From assembly GCF_001956295.1 (NCBI RefSeq), contig NZ_MRTD01000019.1, positions 81,351 through 145,350 on the forward strand: 64,000 nt of DNA, given 5' to 3'. A model generated the notes under the pieces. It searched no databases. It was not told the DNA's origin and was given only the letters and a program-made list of their open reading frames with translations. Both the position numbers and the translations under genes were made by a program. Below are positions 47,909-57,454 of this stretch, in pieces (the stretch's first letter is position 1; every line of letters starts with the position of its first letter). This stretch comes from Paenibacillus sp. FSL A5-0031. Its GTDB lineage: Bacteria; Bacillota; Bacilli; Paenibacillales; Paenibacillaceae.

Positions 47909-49678
47909 CTACATTTCTTTTTCATCGATAGGAAGTACAATTTCAATCAACGTTCCCCAGCCCAACTTGCTGCGTATACGGAACTGATGCCCGCTGCCAT
48001 ACATAAGTTGCAGCCTTTTGTACGTATTAAACAGCCCGATATGCTTCGTTTCCTTCTCAGCCGTAAACATTTGCCTTAGTTCAACCAGCCGCTCCCTCGT
48101 CATGCCAAGCCCCGTGTCGATAATTGCAATATGCAGCTTGGAGCCGCGCTGCCTAATCCGAAGTTTCACATAACCGAATCGGTTGCTCTCTTTAATGCCA
48201 TGGTAAATGGAGTTTTCAAGCAGTGGCTGGAACAAAAGCTTCAACACCTCAGCATCGAGCAAATCCTCATCATAATCCCAAACCATATGGAACTTGTCCT
48301 TGTAGCGGATTTTCATGATCTCGATGTAATGCTTCGTATTCCGCAGCTCCTCCTCCAGCGTTACCTTCTTATTGGATGAGCTGATGGCATAGTGGATAAC
48401 CTCCGATAGATAATCGAGCATCTGGCTCACTTCGTTCTGCCCGCCCGTGAGACCGATGGCTTTCCAAAAAATCGTCCGCAGCGTATTCGCCATAAAATGC
48501 GGATTAATATTGGACTGCAGCGCCATCATTTCCATCATCTGCAGCATATATTTTTTCTCGGTCAGCTGGATCTTGAGCGCACTGCGTTCAACAAATGACT
48601 TGATCATGCTTTGCAAAATAAAACTATATTCATCCGTAATTTTCTCTGGCAGCCGCGGGATTGGCCTCCCTTTCTCCGCATTGTCGATTGTTTGCAGCAC
48701 CCGCATCATATTCCGATGATTGCGCCGAGAAATGTAATAAGTCAGAATGATTCCAAGCACCAAGGAAACAAACACAAGCGTCACGGTAAGATAAAGCAGA
48801 TTCGTAGACAGCTGATAGAAATGGCGGCTCGGCGTAACGGAGATATACTGTAAATCATAGACCTCCGAATTCAGCTTGGACACCACGTAGCTCTCTCCTG
48901 TTACCTCCGACTTATATCGCTGTGACTTGGATAGATCCAGCCTAGAGATGCCCTCAAGGTCCGCATGAGAGACATTAGTCGTAGTGAGTATCTCCTTCTC
49001 CCCATTCATCATGAATACCAGCTGCTGCGGCTGGTAGAGAAACTTCTCCATGCTCTTCTCCAGCTCATCCATCCGAATATTAGCTACCATATAACCTTCC
49101 GTCTTCGTCAAGCCCGGTGGCACAAATCGCTTGTACAGCGTTACGAGCTCTGTTTCCTTACGATCGAAGGAGAATCGCTTCATCGTACGGCGCTCGATAT
49201 ACAAATCCTGTTTCTTCTGCTTCATAGCCGTAACCGTTGCATACCAAGAAACATCATTGTAGTTTTTGAGGTTAACCCTCCCCTCATTGGAAGCGAGGAA
49301 ATTACCGTCAGCATTATCATAATACAAATAGATGGAGTGAATATGCGGTCTGATATTGGTCGGTGCATTAATGATCCCCATAAAGTGATTAAAAGCTTCA
49401 ATATCGCTTGAGCTCGCTTCATTCCCTGTAAGCAGCGAACGCAGTCGCAGAATAAGCCTCGTGTTATAGTTCAAAGTGTAATGCACTGAGTCCAGCTCGT
49501 TGAACATCAGCTCCACCGTGCTGCGGGTTTGCTCCAGCATCTTGTAATTGCTCGTGTTAAGCTCTGTTTTAATATAGCTTAAGGTCGTTATAATGGAAAA
49601 ACCGCCCAATATAATGAGCGGTATAAGCAGTGGTATTATGAAACGAAGCACGTTTTTTACGAAAAAGGATTTTCTCAT
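47909..49678 (-). CDS. Sensor histidine kinase, YesM type, 589 aa
   Basis: Membrane kinase of a sugar-sensing two-component system. TM1 at residues 10-35, an extracytoplasmic dCache-like region up to about residue 290, TM2 (LTVTLVFVSLVLGIILTYYI), HAMP, then a His_kinase domain with the phospho-acceptor in LQSNINPHFMANTLRTIFWK, and an ATPase domain with LLFQPLLENSIYHGIKESNR (N box), IIDTGLGM and GLFNTYKRLQLMYGSG. Ribosome site GGAGATGGACG. It is 18 nt downstream of the response-regulator gene and co-transcribed with it. Confidence 0.93.
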   Translation of the reverse strand: MRKSFFVKNVLRFIIPLLIPLIILGGFSIITTLSYIKTELNTSNYKMLEQTRSTVELMFNELDSVHYTLNYNTRLILRLRSLLTGNEASSSDIEAFNHFMGIINAPTNIRPHIHSIYLYYDNADGNFLASNEGRVNLKNYNDVSWYATVTAMKQKKQDLYIERRTMKRFSFDRKETELVTLYKRFVPPGLTKTEGYMVANIRMDELEKSMEKFLYQPQQLVFMMNGEKEILTTTNVSHADLEGISRLDLSKSQRYKSEVTGESYVVSKLNSEVYDLQYISVTPSRHFYQLSTNLLYLTVTLVFVSLVLGIILTYYISRRNHRNMMRVLQTIDNAEKGRPIPRLPEKITDEYSFILQSMIKSFVERSALKIQLTEKKYMLQMMEMMALQSNINPHFMANTLRTIFWKAIGLTGGQNEVSQMLDYLSEVIHYAISSSNKKVTLEEELRNTKHYIEIMKIRYKDKFHMVWDYDEDLLDAEVLKLLFQPLLENSIYHGIKESNRFGYVKLRIRQRGSKLHIAIIDTGLGMTRERLVELRQMFTAEKETKHIGLFNTYKRLQLMYGSGHQFRIRSKLGWGTLIEIVLPIDEKEM

Positions 49679-49696
49679 CGTCCATCTCCAGCTCTA

Positions 49697-50467
49697 TCAG
49701 TTATGCTCTTCCTGCTCTTCTTTCCAGCCCTTTCGATTGCGGTAGTCGCGCGGCGTCATCCCGTAGTAATTTTTGAAGGCTCTCGTAAAATTAAACGAAT
49801 TGCTGTAGCCGACCCGGTCGCTGATCTCGTAGGTCTTATACTGGATATCCTCGAGCAGCTGCGCCGCCTCCTCCATTCTGACCGTGGTCAAATAATCGGA
49901 AAAACGGATACCGGCGTGTTTTTTGAAAAACTTGCTCAAGTAATCGGCATTCATATGCACCTGCTGCGATAGGTCCTCCAGCGTAACATCCTTGTAATGC
50001 TTCCGAACATAGTCCTTGATCGTAGCAATTACCTTCTCAGGAAAGCTACCGCTAAGCTCGGTTCCACCCTTTACTTCGGGCGCCGACACCGTGCTGTCGA
50101 GCTCCTCCTTAATATTCGTGAACGCGCGAATCAGCTCATTATAGTTCGTAGATTTCAAAATATAACGCCTGACCCCTGCTTCAAGCGCCTTCTGCGCGTA
50201 TTCAAAATCCTTGAATGCGCTGAAGAAAATGATCTGGATGCGGGAGTATTTGGCGTTTAGCTCTGCTGCTAGATCAATTCCGGACATAACGGGCATGCGG
50301 ATATCGCAAAGAATGACGTCTACCTCGTTATTTTTAATAAAATCATAGGCTTCCTGCCCGTTCTCGGCGTCTCCAACAACATGAAAGCCGATCGAGTCCC
50401 AAGGAAAATATTTGCACAGACCGTTGCGAATTTCGTAATCATCGTCTGCAATCAGTAGTTTGTACAT
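49697..50467 (-). CDS. Response regulator, YesN/AraC type, 256 aa
   Basis: Receiver domain (residues 1-120; phospho-acceptor Asp in VDVILCDIRMPVMSGIDLAA, Lys in YILKS), a linker, then an AraC DNA-binding domain (VHMNADYLSKFFKKHAGIRF, VGYSNSFNFTRAFKNYYGMT, PRDYRNRKG). Start set at the second of two ATG codons after GGAGGTC. Partner of the histidine kinase; likely activates the glycosidase and transporter genes of block 2. Confidence 0.93.
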   Translation of the reverse strand: MYKLLIADDDYEIRNGLCKYFPWDSIGFHVVGDAENGQEAYDFIKNNEVDVILCDIRMPVMSGIDLAAELNAKYSRIQIIFFSAFKDFEYAQKALEAGVRRYILKSTNYNELIRAFTNIKEELDSTVSAPEVKGGTELSGSFPEKVIATIKDYVRKHYKDVTLEDLSQQVHMNADYLSKFFKKHAGIRFSDYLTTVRMEEAAQLLEDIQYKTYEISDRVGYSNSFNFTRAFKNYYGMTPRDYRNRKGWKEEQEEHN

Positions 50468-50515
50468 CATGACCTCCGAATTCATCTCTGTCGAAGCGTG
50501 AATGCCCCTTTATTT

Positions 50516-50529
50516 TTAAAGCGTTTCCA
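50516..50529 (-). promoter_or_regulatory. Candidate CcpA (cre) site before the YesN/YesM operon
   Basis: TTAAAGCGTTTCCA matches the cre consensus except for the second base; about 50 nt upstream of the response-regulator start, where it could repress transcription. Sequence match only. Confidence 0.45.
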
Positions 50530-50761
50530 ATTTTAGATTAGCGTAATTAATTCATGTCGGTCAAGCGTTAAATAAGGTTTCTCCTATCCTCAAACGCCGC
50601 AATATATCTTAAACCATACAAATCTATTCTTTAACCGACAACCTCTTTAAATGTGTTGACCAATGAGTGTTTTTATCCGCTCGCCTTCGTTACATTCCAC
50701 TCTAAGTGCTGTTACGCTTGAATTGATAATAAGCCCCATTCCCTATGAGAGGACAGATTCT

Positions 50762-52948
50762 ATGAGCAATTATTTCCCTTTAGAAGAGAGTATATATGAC
50801 AGGCAAGGAAGCTCGGTCTGTAAGGTGATCGAGACGATCGCCAATCAATACGTGGCAGCTACTCCGCCAAACGGCTTCACTTTCCGAACACTAAGCACAG
50901 ACAGCTTCAAGCAATTGGAGGATGGCCGCTATGACATGAATTTAGGACCCACGTTTCCCGAGCGGCAATTGGGCGAATACGGATATGCCTGCGCACTGGT
51001 ACACAGCGAGGAAGAAAGCGAGCTTGAGCTCTCCTTAAGCTGCTACGGACCCGTGAGACTCTATTTAAACAACGGACTCTTCTATAAATCAACCGTTGCC
51101 GATGACGTGAACATTCTGAATCAACGGCTCCTGCAAGCGCAGCTCCAGAAGGGCTGGAACCTCTTTTTCCTCAAAATGATCAAAACCTCCTCCGGCTTCG
51201 GCTGCATCTTCGGATCCAGCAATTACAAATGGTTTCCGCTGCATGCGCTATCCCCGTACACTGAACGCTCAGGCAGCGGCGGATGGGTTTATTCCAGCTC
51301 GGAGACAGATTTGTATCCAGAGGAGACGCTGCCGAATGCCCATTCTTCGGAGAAGGATTTGCCGTCTGTATGGTATCCGCAGTTGTCCGATGACAGCAAT
51401 TCGGACTGCGATTTTGCAGCTTTGTTTGGCATACTGCCTGGCCAATCTGCCTATGCGTGGAGCAGCTTCGCAACAAGCGGGCATCAAGCCGTTCCCAGCA
51501 CAGTACTTGGAGAAGCCCCCGGTCCTATTCAAATATGGGTAGATGGGATTCTGGTATTGCAAGGCAAGGGAGGCCGCTTTAACGCTTCGATTTCACTATC
51601 CCCTGGGGGGCACACGCTCCTGTTGTTATCTGCCTGTGGGGACACTGATTGGAATGTTTCCATAGCCGTGAGCGATGGAGTCAACGCATACCAATTAAAA
51701 GCTCCGCAGCAAATCAAAGGGGTACGACAGAGCTGGATCTTTCTCGGTCCAATAGAAAACAGCGGCTATACTGATGAACAAGGTACAAATCTATTCCCTA
51801 CGCTGTACCGCTTATTCGAGCCTAACGCTACTAAAGATGCCAAACCCTTGTATTGGCGTACTTCAGCCATAAGGAACGGTTATGTTAGGCCCTACCTCGA
51901 GAACGAACGTTTTGCGAGATGGAACTATCCGCTTGGCGTTACGCTGTATGGCCTGCTTCAGGCTGGGCGGACGCTGGAGCGCGCGGATTTGCAAAATTAT
52001 GTGATCGCGCATATTTCCGAATGCACCCGGCTATATCCCTATTCCCTATGGGATCGCGAACAATATGGCGCTCCCGCTATCAATCACCAGCTCGTTGAGC
52101 TTAACATGCTGGATGACTGCGGCTCCTTCGGCTCGGCCATGCTCGAAGCTTATGAAGATACGCGGGACGAGAGTTATTTGCAGATCGCGCATACTCTTGC
52201 CGACTATATATTGAACAGGCAGGAGCGCCAGGCGGATGGTGCTTTTTATAGGCTGCGGCCGGGCGAATACCAGGAGAATACGCTTTGGGCAGATGACTTG
52301 TACATGAGTACGCCATTTTTGACCCGATATTACAAGCATACGGGCAACGAAGCCGCCATCACCGATGCCGCCAAGCAATTCATTCTCTTCAAGGATTACT
52401 TATACATGCCAGATCAGCAAATTGTATCTCATGTTTATGATTTCAAATACAATACACCAACCTATGTGCCATGGGGACGAGGCAACGGCTGGGTACTCTT
52501 TTCCCTATCCGAGCTGCTTGCTGTGCTTCCGGAATCGCATAAGCATCGCAACGAGCTCATTCACCTATTTAACGAGCTGGCGTCCGGCTATTTGAAGCTT
52601 CAAGGCAAGAAAGGCTTGTGGCACCAAGTGCTGACAGACCCCTCTTCGTATGAAGAAACCTCCTGTACGGCGATGTTTGCCTACGCCTTCAGTCGAGGCG
52701 TACGCCTGGGCTGGCTTCAGGATCCCGCTTCGTATGCAAGTTCAGCCAGCCGTGCTTGGGAGGGCCTCACCAAACATTCCATTGATCACAAGGGGAATAT
52801 TTATGGCGTATGCCGAGGCTCCGGCTATTCCTTCTCCGCTAACTATTACCGCGATGAGCTGAATTGGATTCTAAATGACACGCATGGCATCGGGATTGTG
52901 ATTTTGTGCGGCGTCGAATATGAGAAAATGCTAGCATCATTTTCTTAG
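50762..52948 (+). CDS. GH105-like unsaturated glycuronyl hydrolase with N-terminal beta domains, 728 aa
   Basis: The C-terminal half (residues about 360-725) is an (alpha/alpha)6 domain of GH105/GH88 type: RWNYPLGVTLYGLLQAGRTL, LNMLDDCGSFGSAMLEAYED with the conserved DDCG Asp, TLWADDLYMSTPFLTRYYKH, WGRGNGWVLFSLSELLAVLP and LWHQVLTDPSSYEETSCTAM FAYAF. The N-terminal half has two beta-sandwich-like segments (CYGPVRLYLNNGLFYKST; GPIQIWVDGILVLQGKGGRF) likely binding sugar. No signal peptide. ATG after GAGAGGACAG. Probably processes unsaturated oligosaccharides taken up by the block-2 importer. Confidence 0.85.
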   Translation: MSNYFPLEESIYDRQGSSVCKVIETIANQYVAATPPNGFTFRTLSTDSFKQLEDGRYDMNLGPTFPERQLGEYGYACALVHSEEESELELSLSCYGPVRLYLNNGLFYKSTVADDVNILNQRLLQAQLQKGWNLFFLKMIKTSSGFGCIFGSSNYKWFPLHALSPYTERSGSGGWVYSSSETDLYPEETLPNAHSSEKDLPSVWYPQLSDDSNSDCDFAALFGILPGQSAYAWSSFATSGHQAVPSTVLGEAPGPIQIWVDGILVLQGKGGRFNASISLSPGGHTLLLLSACGDTDWNVSIAVSDGVNAYQLKAPQQIKGVRQSWIFLGPIENSGYTDEQGTNLFPTLYRLFEPNATKDAKPLYWRTSAIRNGYVRPYLENERFARWNYPLGVTLYGLLQAGRTLERADLQNYVIAHISECTRLYPYSLWDREQYGAPAINHQLVELNMLDDCGSFGSAMLEAYEDTRDESYLQIAHTLADYILNRQERQADGAFYRLRPGEYQENTLWADDLYMSTPFLTRYYKHTGNEAAITDAAKQFILFKDYLYMPDQQIVSHVYDFKYNTPTYVPWGRGNGWVLFSLSELLAVLPESHKHRNELIHLFNELASGYLKLQGKKGLWHQVLTDPSSYEETSCTAMFAYAFSRGVRLGWLQDPASYASSASRAWEGLTKHSIDHKGNIYGVCRGSGYSFSANYYRDELNWILNDTHGIGIVILCGVEYEKMLASFS

Positions 52949-52963
52949 CATGGAACGAAATGA

Positions 52964-53004
52964 ACGACAAGAGAATGCCCTCCCTGGGCATTCTCTCGTC
53001 GTTC
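52964..53004 (+). terminator. Long hairpin after the GH105-like gene
   Basis: ACGACAAGAGAATGCCC and GGGCATTCTCTCGTCGT form a 17-bp stem with one mismatch around CTCCCT. There is no clear T-run, so it may be a weak terminator or an mRNA-stabilising hairpin. Confidence 0.6.
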
Positions 53005-53207
53005 TACGCCGTGCTGCTTCTTATTCCCCCTCTTCTTTCCTCTCTTCTTTCTTATTCTTTTCTCTTTACTCACACCACATTTCTCCGACTGCCCAGCATA
53101 ACTATCTCTCATTACAAGTTGAATGAATAAGGTTTGCTCATAATCCTTCTGTCATCTTTCTACGTATTGCAGCCCGTATGCCTGCATAATTTCACTACCT
53201 TCCTGCC

Positions 53208-53395
53208 CTAAGCCAACCTGCACCTTTGCATCATTTCGATATAGAAAAAATTCATCTCCTAAGCTACCCTGAACGTTTGCATCAATTCGATATGAAAAGC
53301 ATTCTCTTCTGGCCAATCCTGCACCTTTGCATCAATTTGATACGAAATGCACTTTTCTCTTGGGCTATCCTGCGCGTTTGCAGGATATGCCCACA
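53208..53395 (+). repeat. Tandem repeat of about 51 bp, 3.5 copies
   Basis: Units share the pattern CCTGCACCTTTGCATCAATT then TGATATGAAAAGCATT and CTCTTGGGCTA; copies begin near 53208, 53262, 53312 and 53362. Non-coding, although one frame stays open by chance across it. Confidence 0.7.
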
Positions 53396-53477
53396 AGGAG
53401 ATGCGTTTAGCCTAGCAAACATTGCCTATACTGCACACGTACAACATAGGTCCCTCTATGAGCCAATTATCAGCTTC

Positions 53478-53499
53478 TATCCTGCAATAATGCAGGATA
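53478..53499. repeat. REP-like palindrome TATCCTGCA…TGCAGGATA
   Basis: Perfect 9-bp inverted repeat TATCCTGCA / TGCAGGATA around ATAA; the same TATCCTGC core occurs in the adjacent 51-bp units. Looks like a member of a dispersed palindromic family. Confidence 0.6.
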
Positions 53500-53629
53500 A
53501 GCTAGCCTTAAGCTCATTAATAGTTAAACTTGCGAGGAAAATGGAACGAGGCCCATTCCGTCTCTATATTGTATCTACACTCAAGCAAAAAAAAAGAGGC
53601 CCCTCAAACAGCAAAGCTGCTCAAGGAAC

Positions 53630-53765
53630 GCTCCTTCCTTCCTTCCTTCCTTCCTTCCTTCACTTCCTTAATCACTTACTAACTCAATCGCTTACTCAAT
53701 CACTTACTCACTTACTCACTCATTTACTCATTCACTTACTTACTCACTCATTTTCTCATTCCGCA
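53630..53765. repeat. Low-complexity tetranucleotide repeats
   Basis: A run of six to seven CTTC units (53633-53660) followed by many ACTC/ACTT-type units (53665-53755). The 186-codon open frame over 53226-53786 arises from these repeats and is unlikely to be a gene. Nothing else is seen in 53005-53794. Confidence 0.8.
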
Positions 53766-53794
53766 CCATATTCCTTCTGCCCCTAATGAACCTC

Positions 53795-54640
53795 TTAACC
53801 CTTCAGCCCTGTCGTAGCGATGCCTTCCACGAAGTATTTTTGCGCAAAGAAGAATAAAAGCACGCAAGGAACAATCGCGACGATCGACATCGCCATAACT
53901 TCGTTCCACTTCGCGGCCGAGCTGATATCCAGCGACATGCGCAGCCCTAGCGCCAGCGTATATTTCTTGACGCTGTTAATGTAAATGAGGGAGTTGAAAA
54001 AGTCATTCCAGGTCCAAATAAACTGAAAGATCGCTGCGGAGAACAAAGCCGGCTTGCACAGCGGCAGCAGAATTCGGGTAAGCACCACGAAGGAATTGCA
54101 TCCGTCAATGGTCGCGGACTCGTCCAGCTCCTTCGGCAAGCCTCTGAAAAACTGAACCAGCATAAAGATAAAGAACGGATAACAAGCAAACAATGCCGGG
54201 ATCGTGAAGGGCAGGTAGCTGTTCAGCCAGCCGAGCTCGTTAAATAAAATGTAACGCGGGATAATAATAACCGCATTAGGCAGCATGAGCGTCGAGATCA
54301 TTACCGCAAACAGCAGCCCTTTGAGCGGAAAGCGAAAGCGCGCAAAGCCATAAGCAACCAAGACGCTTGACCCCAGTGTGAACAAGACGACAGGCACAAC
54401 CATTTTAAACGTATTGAACAAAAAGACGCCAAATGTAAATTGCCCGCTGCCTTTCCAGCCCTTAATATAGGAGTCCCACACGATTTCCTTCGGTAACAAA
54501 GCTAACGAGCCGAATATCTCATTATTCTCCTTAAAGGAGGCAAAAAACAGCCAGATCAGCGGAAACACCATGACAAGCGCAAATATTGACAAGAAGAAAT
54601 GACTGCCCAAATGGCGAGTGCGGAGACTTCCATTATTCAT
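53795..54640 (-). CDS. Carbohydrate ABC transporter permease (MalG-like), 281 aa
   Basis: Inner-membrane subunit of the second importer. Six helices; EAA loop KELDESATIDGCNSFVVLTR; typical end KYFVEGIATTGLKG. Its first codons overlap the end of the partner permease (ATGA-type 4-nt overlap), so the two are translationally coupled. Confidence 0.93.
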   Translation of the reverse strand: MNNGSLRTRHLGSHFFLSIFALVMVFPLIWLFFASFKENNEIFGSLALLPKEIVWDSYIKGWKGSGQFTFGVFLFNTFKMVVPVVLFTLGSSVLVAYGFARFRFPLKGLLFAVMISTLMLPNAVIIIPRYILFNELGWLNSYLPFTIPALFACYPFFIFMLVQFFRGLPKELDESATIDGCNSFVVLTRILLPLCKPALFSAAIFQFIWTWNDFFNSLIYINSVKKYTLALGLRMSLDISSAAKWNEVMAMSIVAIVPCVLLFFFAQKYFVEGIATTGLKG

Positions 54641-55539
54641 TTAAAATCCCCTCCGTCCTCGTAGTGCGTCCAGTATTTTGACGATTTGAATATAATCAGT
54701 GTAACGACAAGGATGACTAGGAACAGCACCCACGAAAGCGCGGAGGCGTAACCCATTTTGAAAAACTTAAAGCCTTCGTCATACAGCTTAAGTGCAAACA
54801 AGTATGTTGAATTCATCGGGCCGCCATTTGTAATGACAAACGCGCTCGTGAAATCCTGGAAGGCATTGACCAGCTGCATAATAATGTTGAAGAAGATAAT
54901 CGGGGTCAGCAGCGGTACAGTAATCATAAAAAACATGCGCATCTTCGATGCACCGTCTACACGCCCCGCCTCATACAGCTCATTCGGGATTTGCTTCAGT
55001 CCTGCCAAAAACAGAACCATCGAGGAGCCGAATTGCCATACCGCCAGCAAGCTCAGCGAGAATAGAGCGATGTTCGGGCTGCCCAGCCAATCGACGGGAG
55101 GCACGTGAAACTTGGCAAGCAAGCCGTTAACGAATCCTTCCTTCATGAATAGGAAGCGCCACAAAATCGAGACGGCGACGCTTCCTCCCAGAATGGAAGG
55201 CAGATAGAACAGCGTACGGTACGTATTGACTCCACGAATACTGACATTAAGAACAATCGCCACCAGCAGTGCGAAAACCAGCTTCATAGGCACCGAGAAA
55301 AAGACGTAAACAAGCGTCGTAATCATGGACTGGTAGAAGTTGCTGTCCTTCGTAAACATATCCACGTAGTTGTCTGCTCCGATAAAGCTCGGCTTGTTCG
55401 TAATGCTGTAATCCGTGAAGGAATAGATAAAGGAAGCCCCGAACGGATACAGCTGGAAGACGAGGAAGCCGATTAACCATGGTAAAATATACAGTAGGCC
55501 TACATATTGCTTGCTCCACTTTCTAGCCCTTATATTCAC
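54637..55539 (-). CDS. Carbohydrate ABC transporter permease (MalF-like), 300 aa
   Basis: Inner-membrane subunit. Six helices beginning YVGLLYILPWLIGFLVFQLY; EAA loop NELYEAGRVDGASKMRMFFM. Between the binding-protein gene (27 nt upstream) and the second permease (overlap), in one operon. Confidence 0.93.
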   Translation of the reverse strand: MNIRARKWSKQYVGLLYILPWLIGFLVFQLYPFGASFIYSFTDYSITNKPSFIGADNYVDMFTKDSNFYQSMITTLVYVFFSVPMKLVFALLVAIVLNVSIRGVNTYRTLFYLPSILGGSVAVSILWRFLFMKEGFVNGLLAKFHVPPVDWLGSPNIALFSLSLLAVWQFGSSMVLFLAGLKQIPNELYEAGRVDGASKMRMFFMITVPLLTPIIFFNIIMQLVNAFQDFTSAFVITNGGPMNSTYLFALKLYDEGFKFFKMGYASALSWVLFLVILVVTLIIFKSSKYWTHYEDGGDFK

Positions 55540-55566
55540 AGTCTCACCTTGCTTTTCAGTAGAATT

Positions 55567-56940
55567 CTATTTCAGCTCTTTGAATTTATCCTCTACGCGT
55601 TGAATCAACTGATCCGTGGCCTTCTCCGGCGTAAGGCTGCCATAGACAACTTTTTCACATATATCCCGAATAATATCCGCGATTTCAGGCTTATTTTGTA
55701 CAATTGGCGGTGATGCCGTTGGGTTTTTGAGCGCGTTGTCGACCATTTGCGCAACATTCGGGTCAATAACATTCGCTTCAACCAAGGCTTGCATAGCCGC
55801 TTCCGATGTCGGAACTGAGCGGGTATCCAGCAAGATCAGAGCGGCTTCCTTGCTGTTCAGCAGCCAGTTGACGAATTTAACGGCTTCTTCCGCGTTTTTG
55901 GACTTTTTGTTAACCGATAAAATCATTGATGGCTTGAATTTTATGGCTGTGGATTTGCCATTTTCCGCAAAGATCGGCATGCCAACCGCAAACTTATCTT
56001 CTCCTGCAGCCGCCTTATACTTCGATACCGTCGATGACCAATCTACCGTCATACCGACTTCCCCGTTGACCCATTTCGGGTTTTGTTCCATCTTGCTAGT
56101 AAATAGTGCCGCATCACCAAGCGGAAGCGCCGCGCCGCTGTCGAACAGCTCCTTCATCATCGTTAAAGCTTCCTTGATATCCTCTTTGGAGGCAGTGATT
56201 GCCGGAGCGTCAGAAACCCAATATTCGCCGTTCTTGGAGTACAGGTATTCTCCTAATACAAAATCGCCCAGTCCGCCCGTCGTCGTTCCCGGCTCTATGA
56301 CAAATAGATGGTTGCCTTTATTCCCCGCGTTGATTCTGCCACCTTCCTTAATCAATTCCTGCCACGTCCACTGCTTGTCGGTCGAGAGACCGAATTTATC
56401 GAAGAAGCCTTTATTAATCATCGTTCCGTATCCGTTAGTTCCCATAGGCAGCGCTACGAGACTTCCGTTAAATGAGGTATATTCCTCCAGCACCTTTTGC
56501 GGGAACTGTGAGCGGTCAACCTCCGGCTCTTTATTCAAGTCTACGAATACATCGCCCTGTGCCGAGAGATCCGGCAGCCACGGATAGTCCAGCTGCATAA
56601 TGTCTGGCGCGGAATTTCCTGCAATTTGCGTCATGATCTTCTGCTGGTAGCCGTCGTAGCCTTGGTACTCGCCTTCAATAGAAACATGCGGGTTGAGCTT
56701 CTTGTAGGCATCGATAGCAGCGAGCGTCGCTTGGTGGCGCGCATCCGAGCCCCACCAAGAAAACCTTAAACTAACCGGTTCCTTCTTCTCCTCGGGCTTG
56801 CTGCTCTCCGTTGCATTCGGCGATGCCGCATTCGTTGCTGCCGGGGTGTTGTTGTTTCCCCCGCAAGCTGCAATCGTCGTAGCCAATGCCGCCAGCAGAA
56901 CTCCCGTGCCTAGCAGCTTCCCCATCTTTTTCTTACCCAT
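55567..56940 (-). CDS. Sugar-binding lipoprotein of the block-2 importer, 457 aa
   Basis: Family 1 extracellular solute-binding protein. Start set at the ATG after GGGGAGGAATAGC (GKKKMGKLLGTGVLLAALAT then TIAACGGN): lipoprotein signal with lipobox IAAC. Features: LRFSWWGSDARHQATLAAID, MTQIAGNSAPDIMQLDYPWL, GEVGMTVDWSSTVSKY and SVNKKSKNAEEAVKFVNWLL. Length typical. First gene of the operon; a cre-like site lies just upstream. No ATPase gene in the block. Confidence 0.93.
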   Translation of the reverse strand: MGKKKMGKLLGTGVLLAALATTIAACGGNNNTPAATNAASPNATESSKPEEKKEPVSLRFSWWGSDARHQATLAAIDAYKKLNPHVSIEGEYQGYDGYQQKIMTQIAGNSAPDIMQLDYPWLPDLSAQGDVFVDLNKEPEVDRSQFPQKVLEEYTSFNGSLVALPMGTNGYGTMINKGFFDKFGLSTDKQWTWQELIKEGGRINAGNKGNHLFVIEPGTTTGGLGDFVLGEYLYSKNGEYWVSDAPAITASKEDIKEALTMMKELFDSGAALPLGDAALFTSKMEQNPKWVNGEVGMTVDWSSTVSKYKAAAGEDKFAVGMPIFAENGKSTAIKFKPSMILSVNKKSKNAEEAVKFVNWLLNSKEAALILLDTRSVPTSEAAMQALVEANVIDPNVAQMVDNALKNPTASPPIVQNKPEIADIIRDICEKVVYGSLTPEKATDQLIQRVEDKFKELK

Positions 56941-57454
56941 TGCTATTCCTCCCCTTAGTCGTCGAACTTGTATTGTAAGCACTTTCATAGTAGCGCTACT
57001 AAAAAGATATCACCCTAGCTTCGAAATAAATACGACGCTGATCCGAGATAAACTATCCGTAAGCTCCCTAATCTGGCGAACCTCCATTCAGGATAGCTTT
57101 CGACCATTGAAGATATAGATGCCAAAAGCTAGCATACTAACGCATGCAACTATCTAATTTGTGTTTCCCCCTGCGATGTGCCGACTTTTTCTATCCTTCC
57201 TCGCTTGCGATCATATCAATGATTGACTTTGCTTTAAGATAACAGATTTAGGATAGTTTATCTCCAGTGACAAGCGTATTCATCCAAGCATCAACATGGT
57301 ACCTTCAATGGGGGCAGCAAAGCTATTACTATTGAAACGGAGGGGAACGTGAATGAAGAGCAAGAGCAAGGGGTGTGGCTATTTCATTTAGGCTTGTCTT
57401 TAATCCCCATTTTTGTAAGCGTATTCAGAACCATCATGAACAGGAGGGGTCGCA
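56941..57454. other. Divergent regulatory region between importer and SLH glycosidase genes
   Basis: No gene. Contains the cre-like site 56974-56987 and a perfect 14-bp inverted repeat: GAGATAAACTATCC (57045-57058) and GGATAGTTTATCTC (57251-57264), 192 bp apart, placed between the two divergent transcription starts. The arms could be operator sites for a shared regulator. Confidence 0.5.
56974..56987 (-). promoter_or_regulatory. Candidate CcpA (cre) site before the block-2 importer
   Basis: TGTAAGCACTTTCA fits the cre consensus except for A at the central CG. It is 34 nt upstream of the binding-protein start. Sequence match only. Confidence 0.45.

Noticed and set aside
53226..53786. 186-codon open frame after the GH105-like gene
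   Set aside because: It spans the tandem 51-bp units and tetranucleotide runs (SLTQSLTHLL…), has no ribosome site and no protein-like composition.
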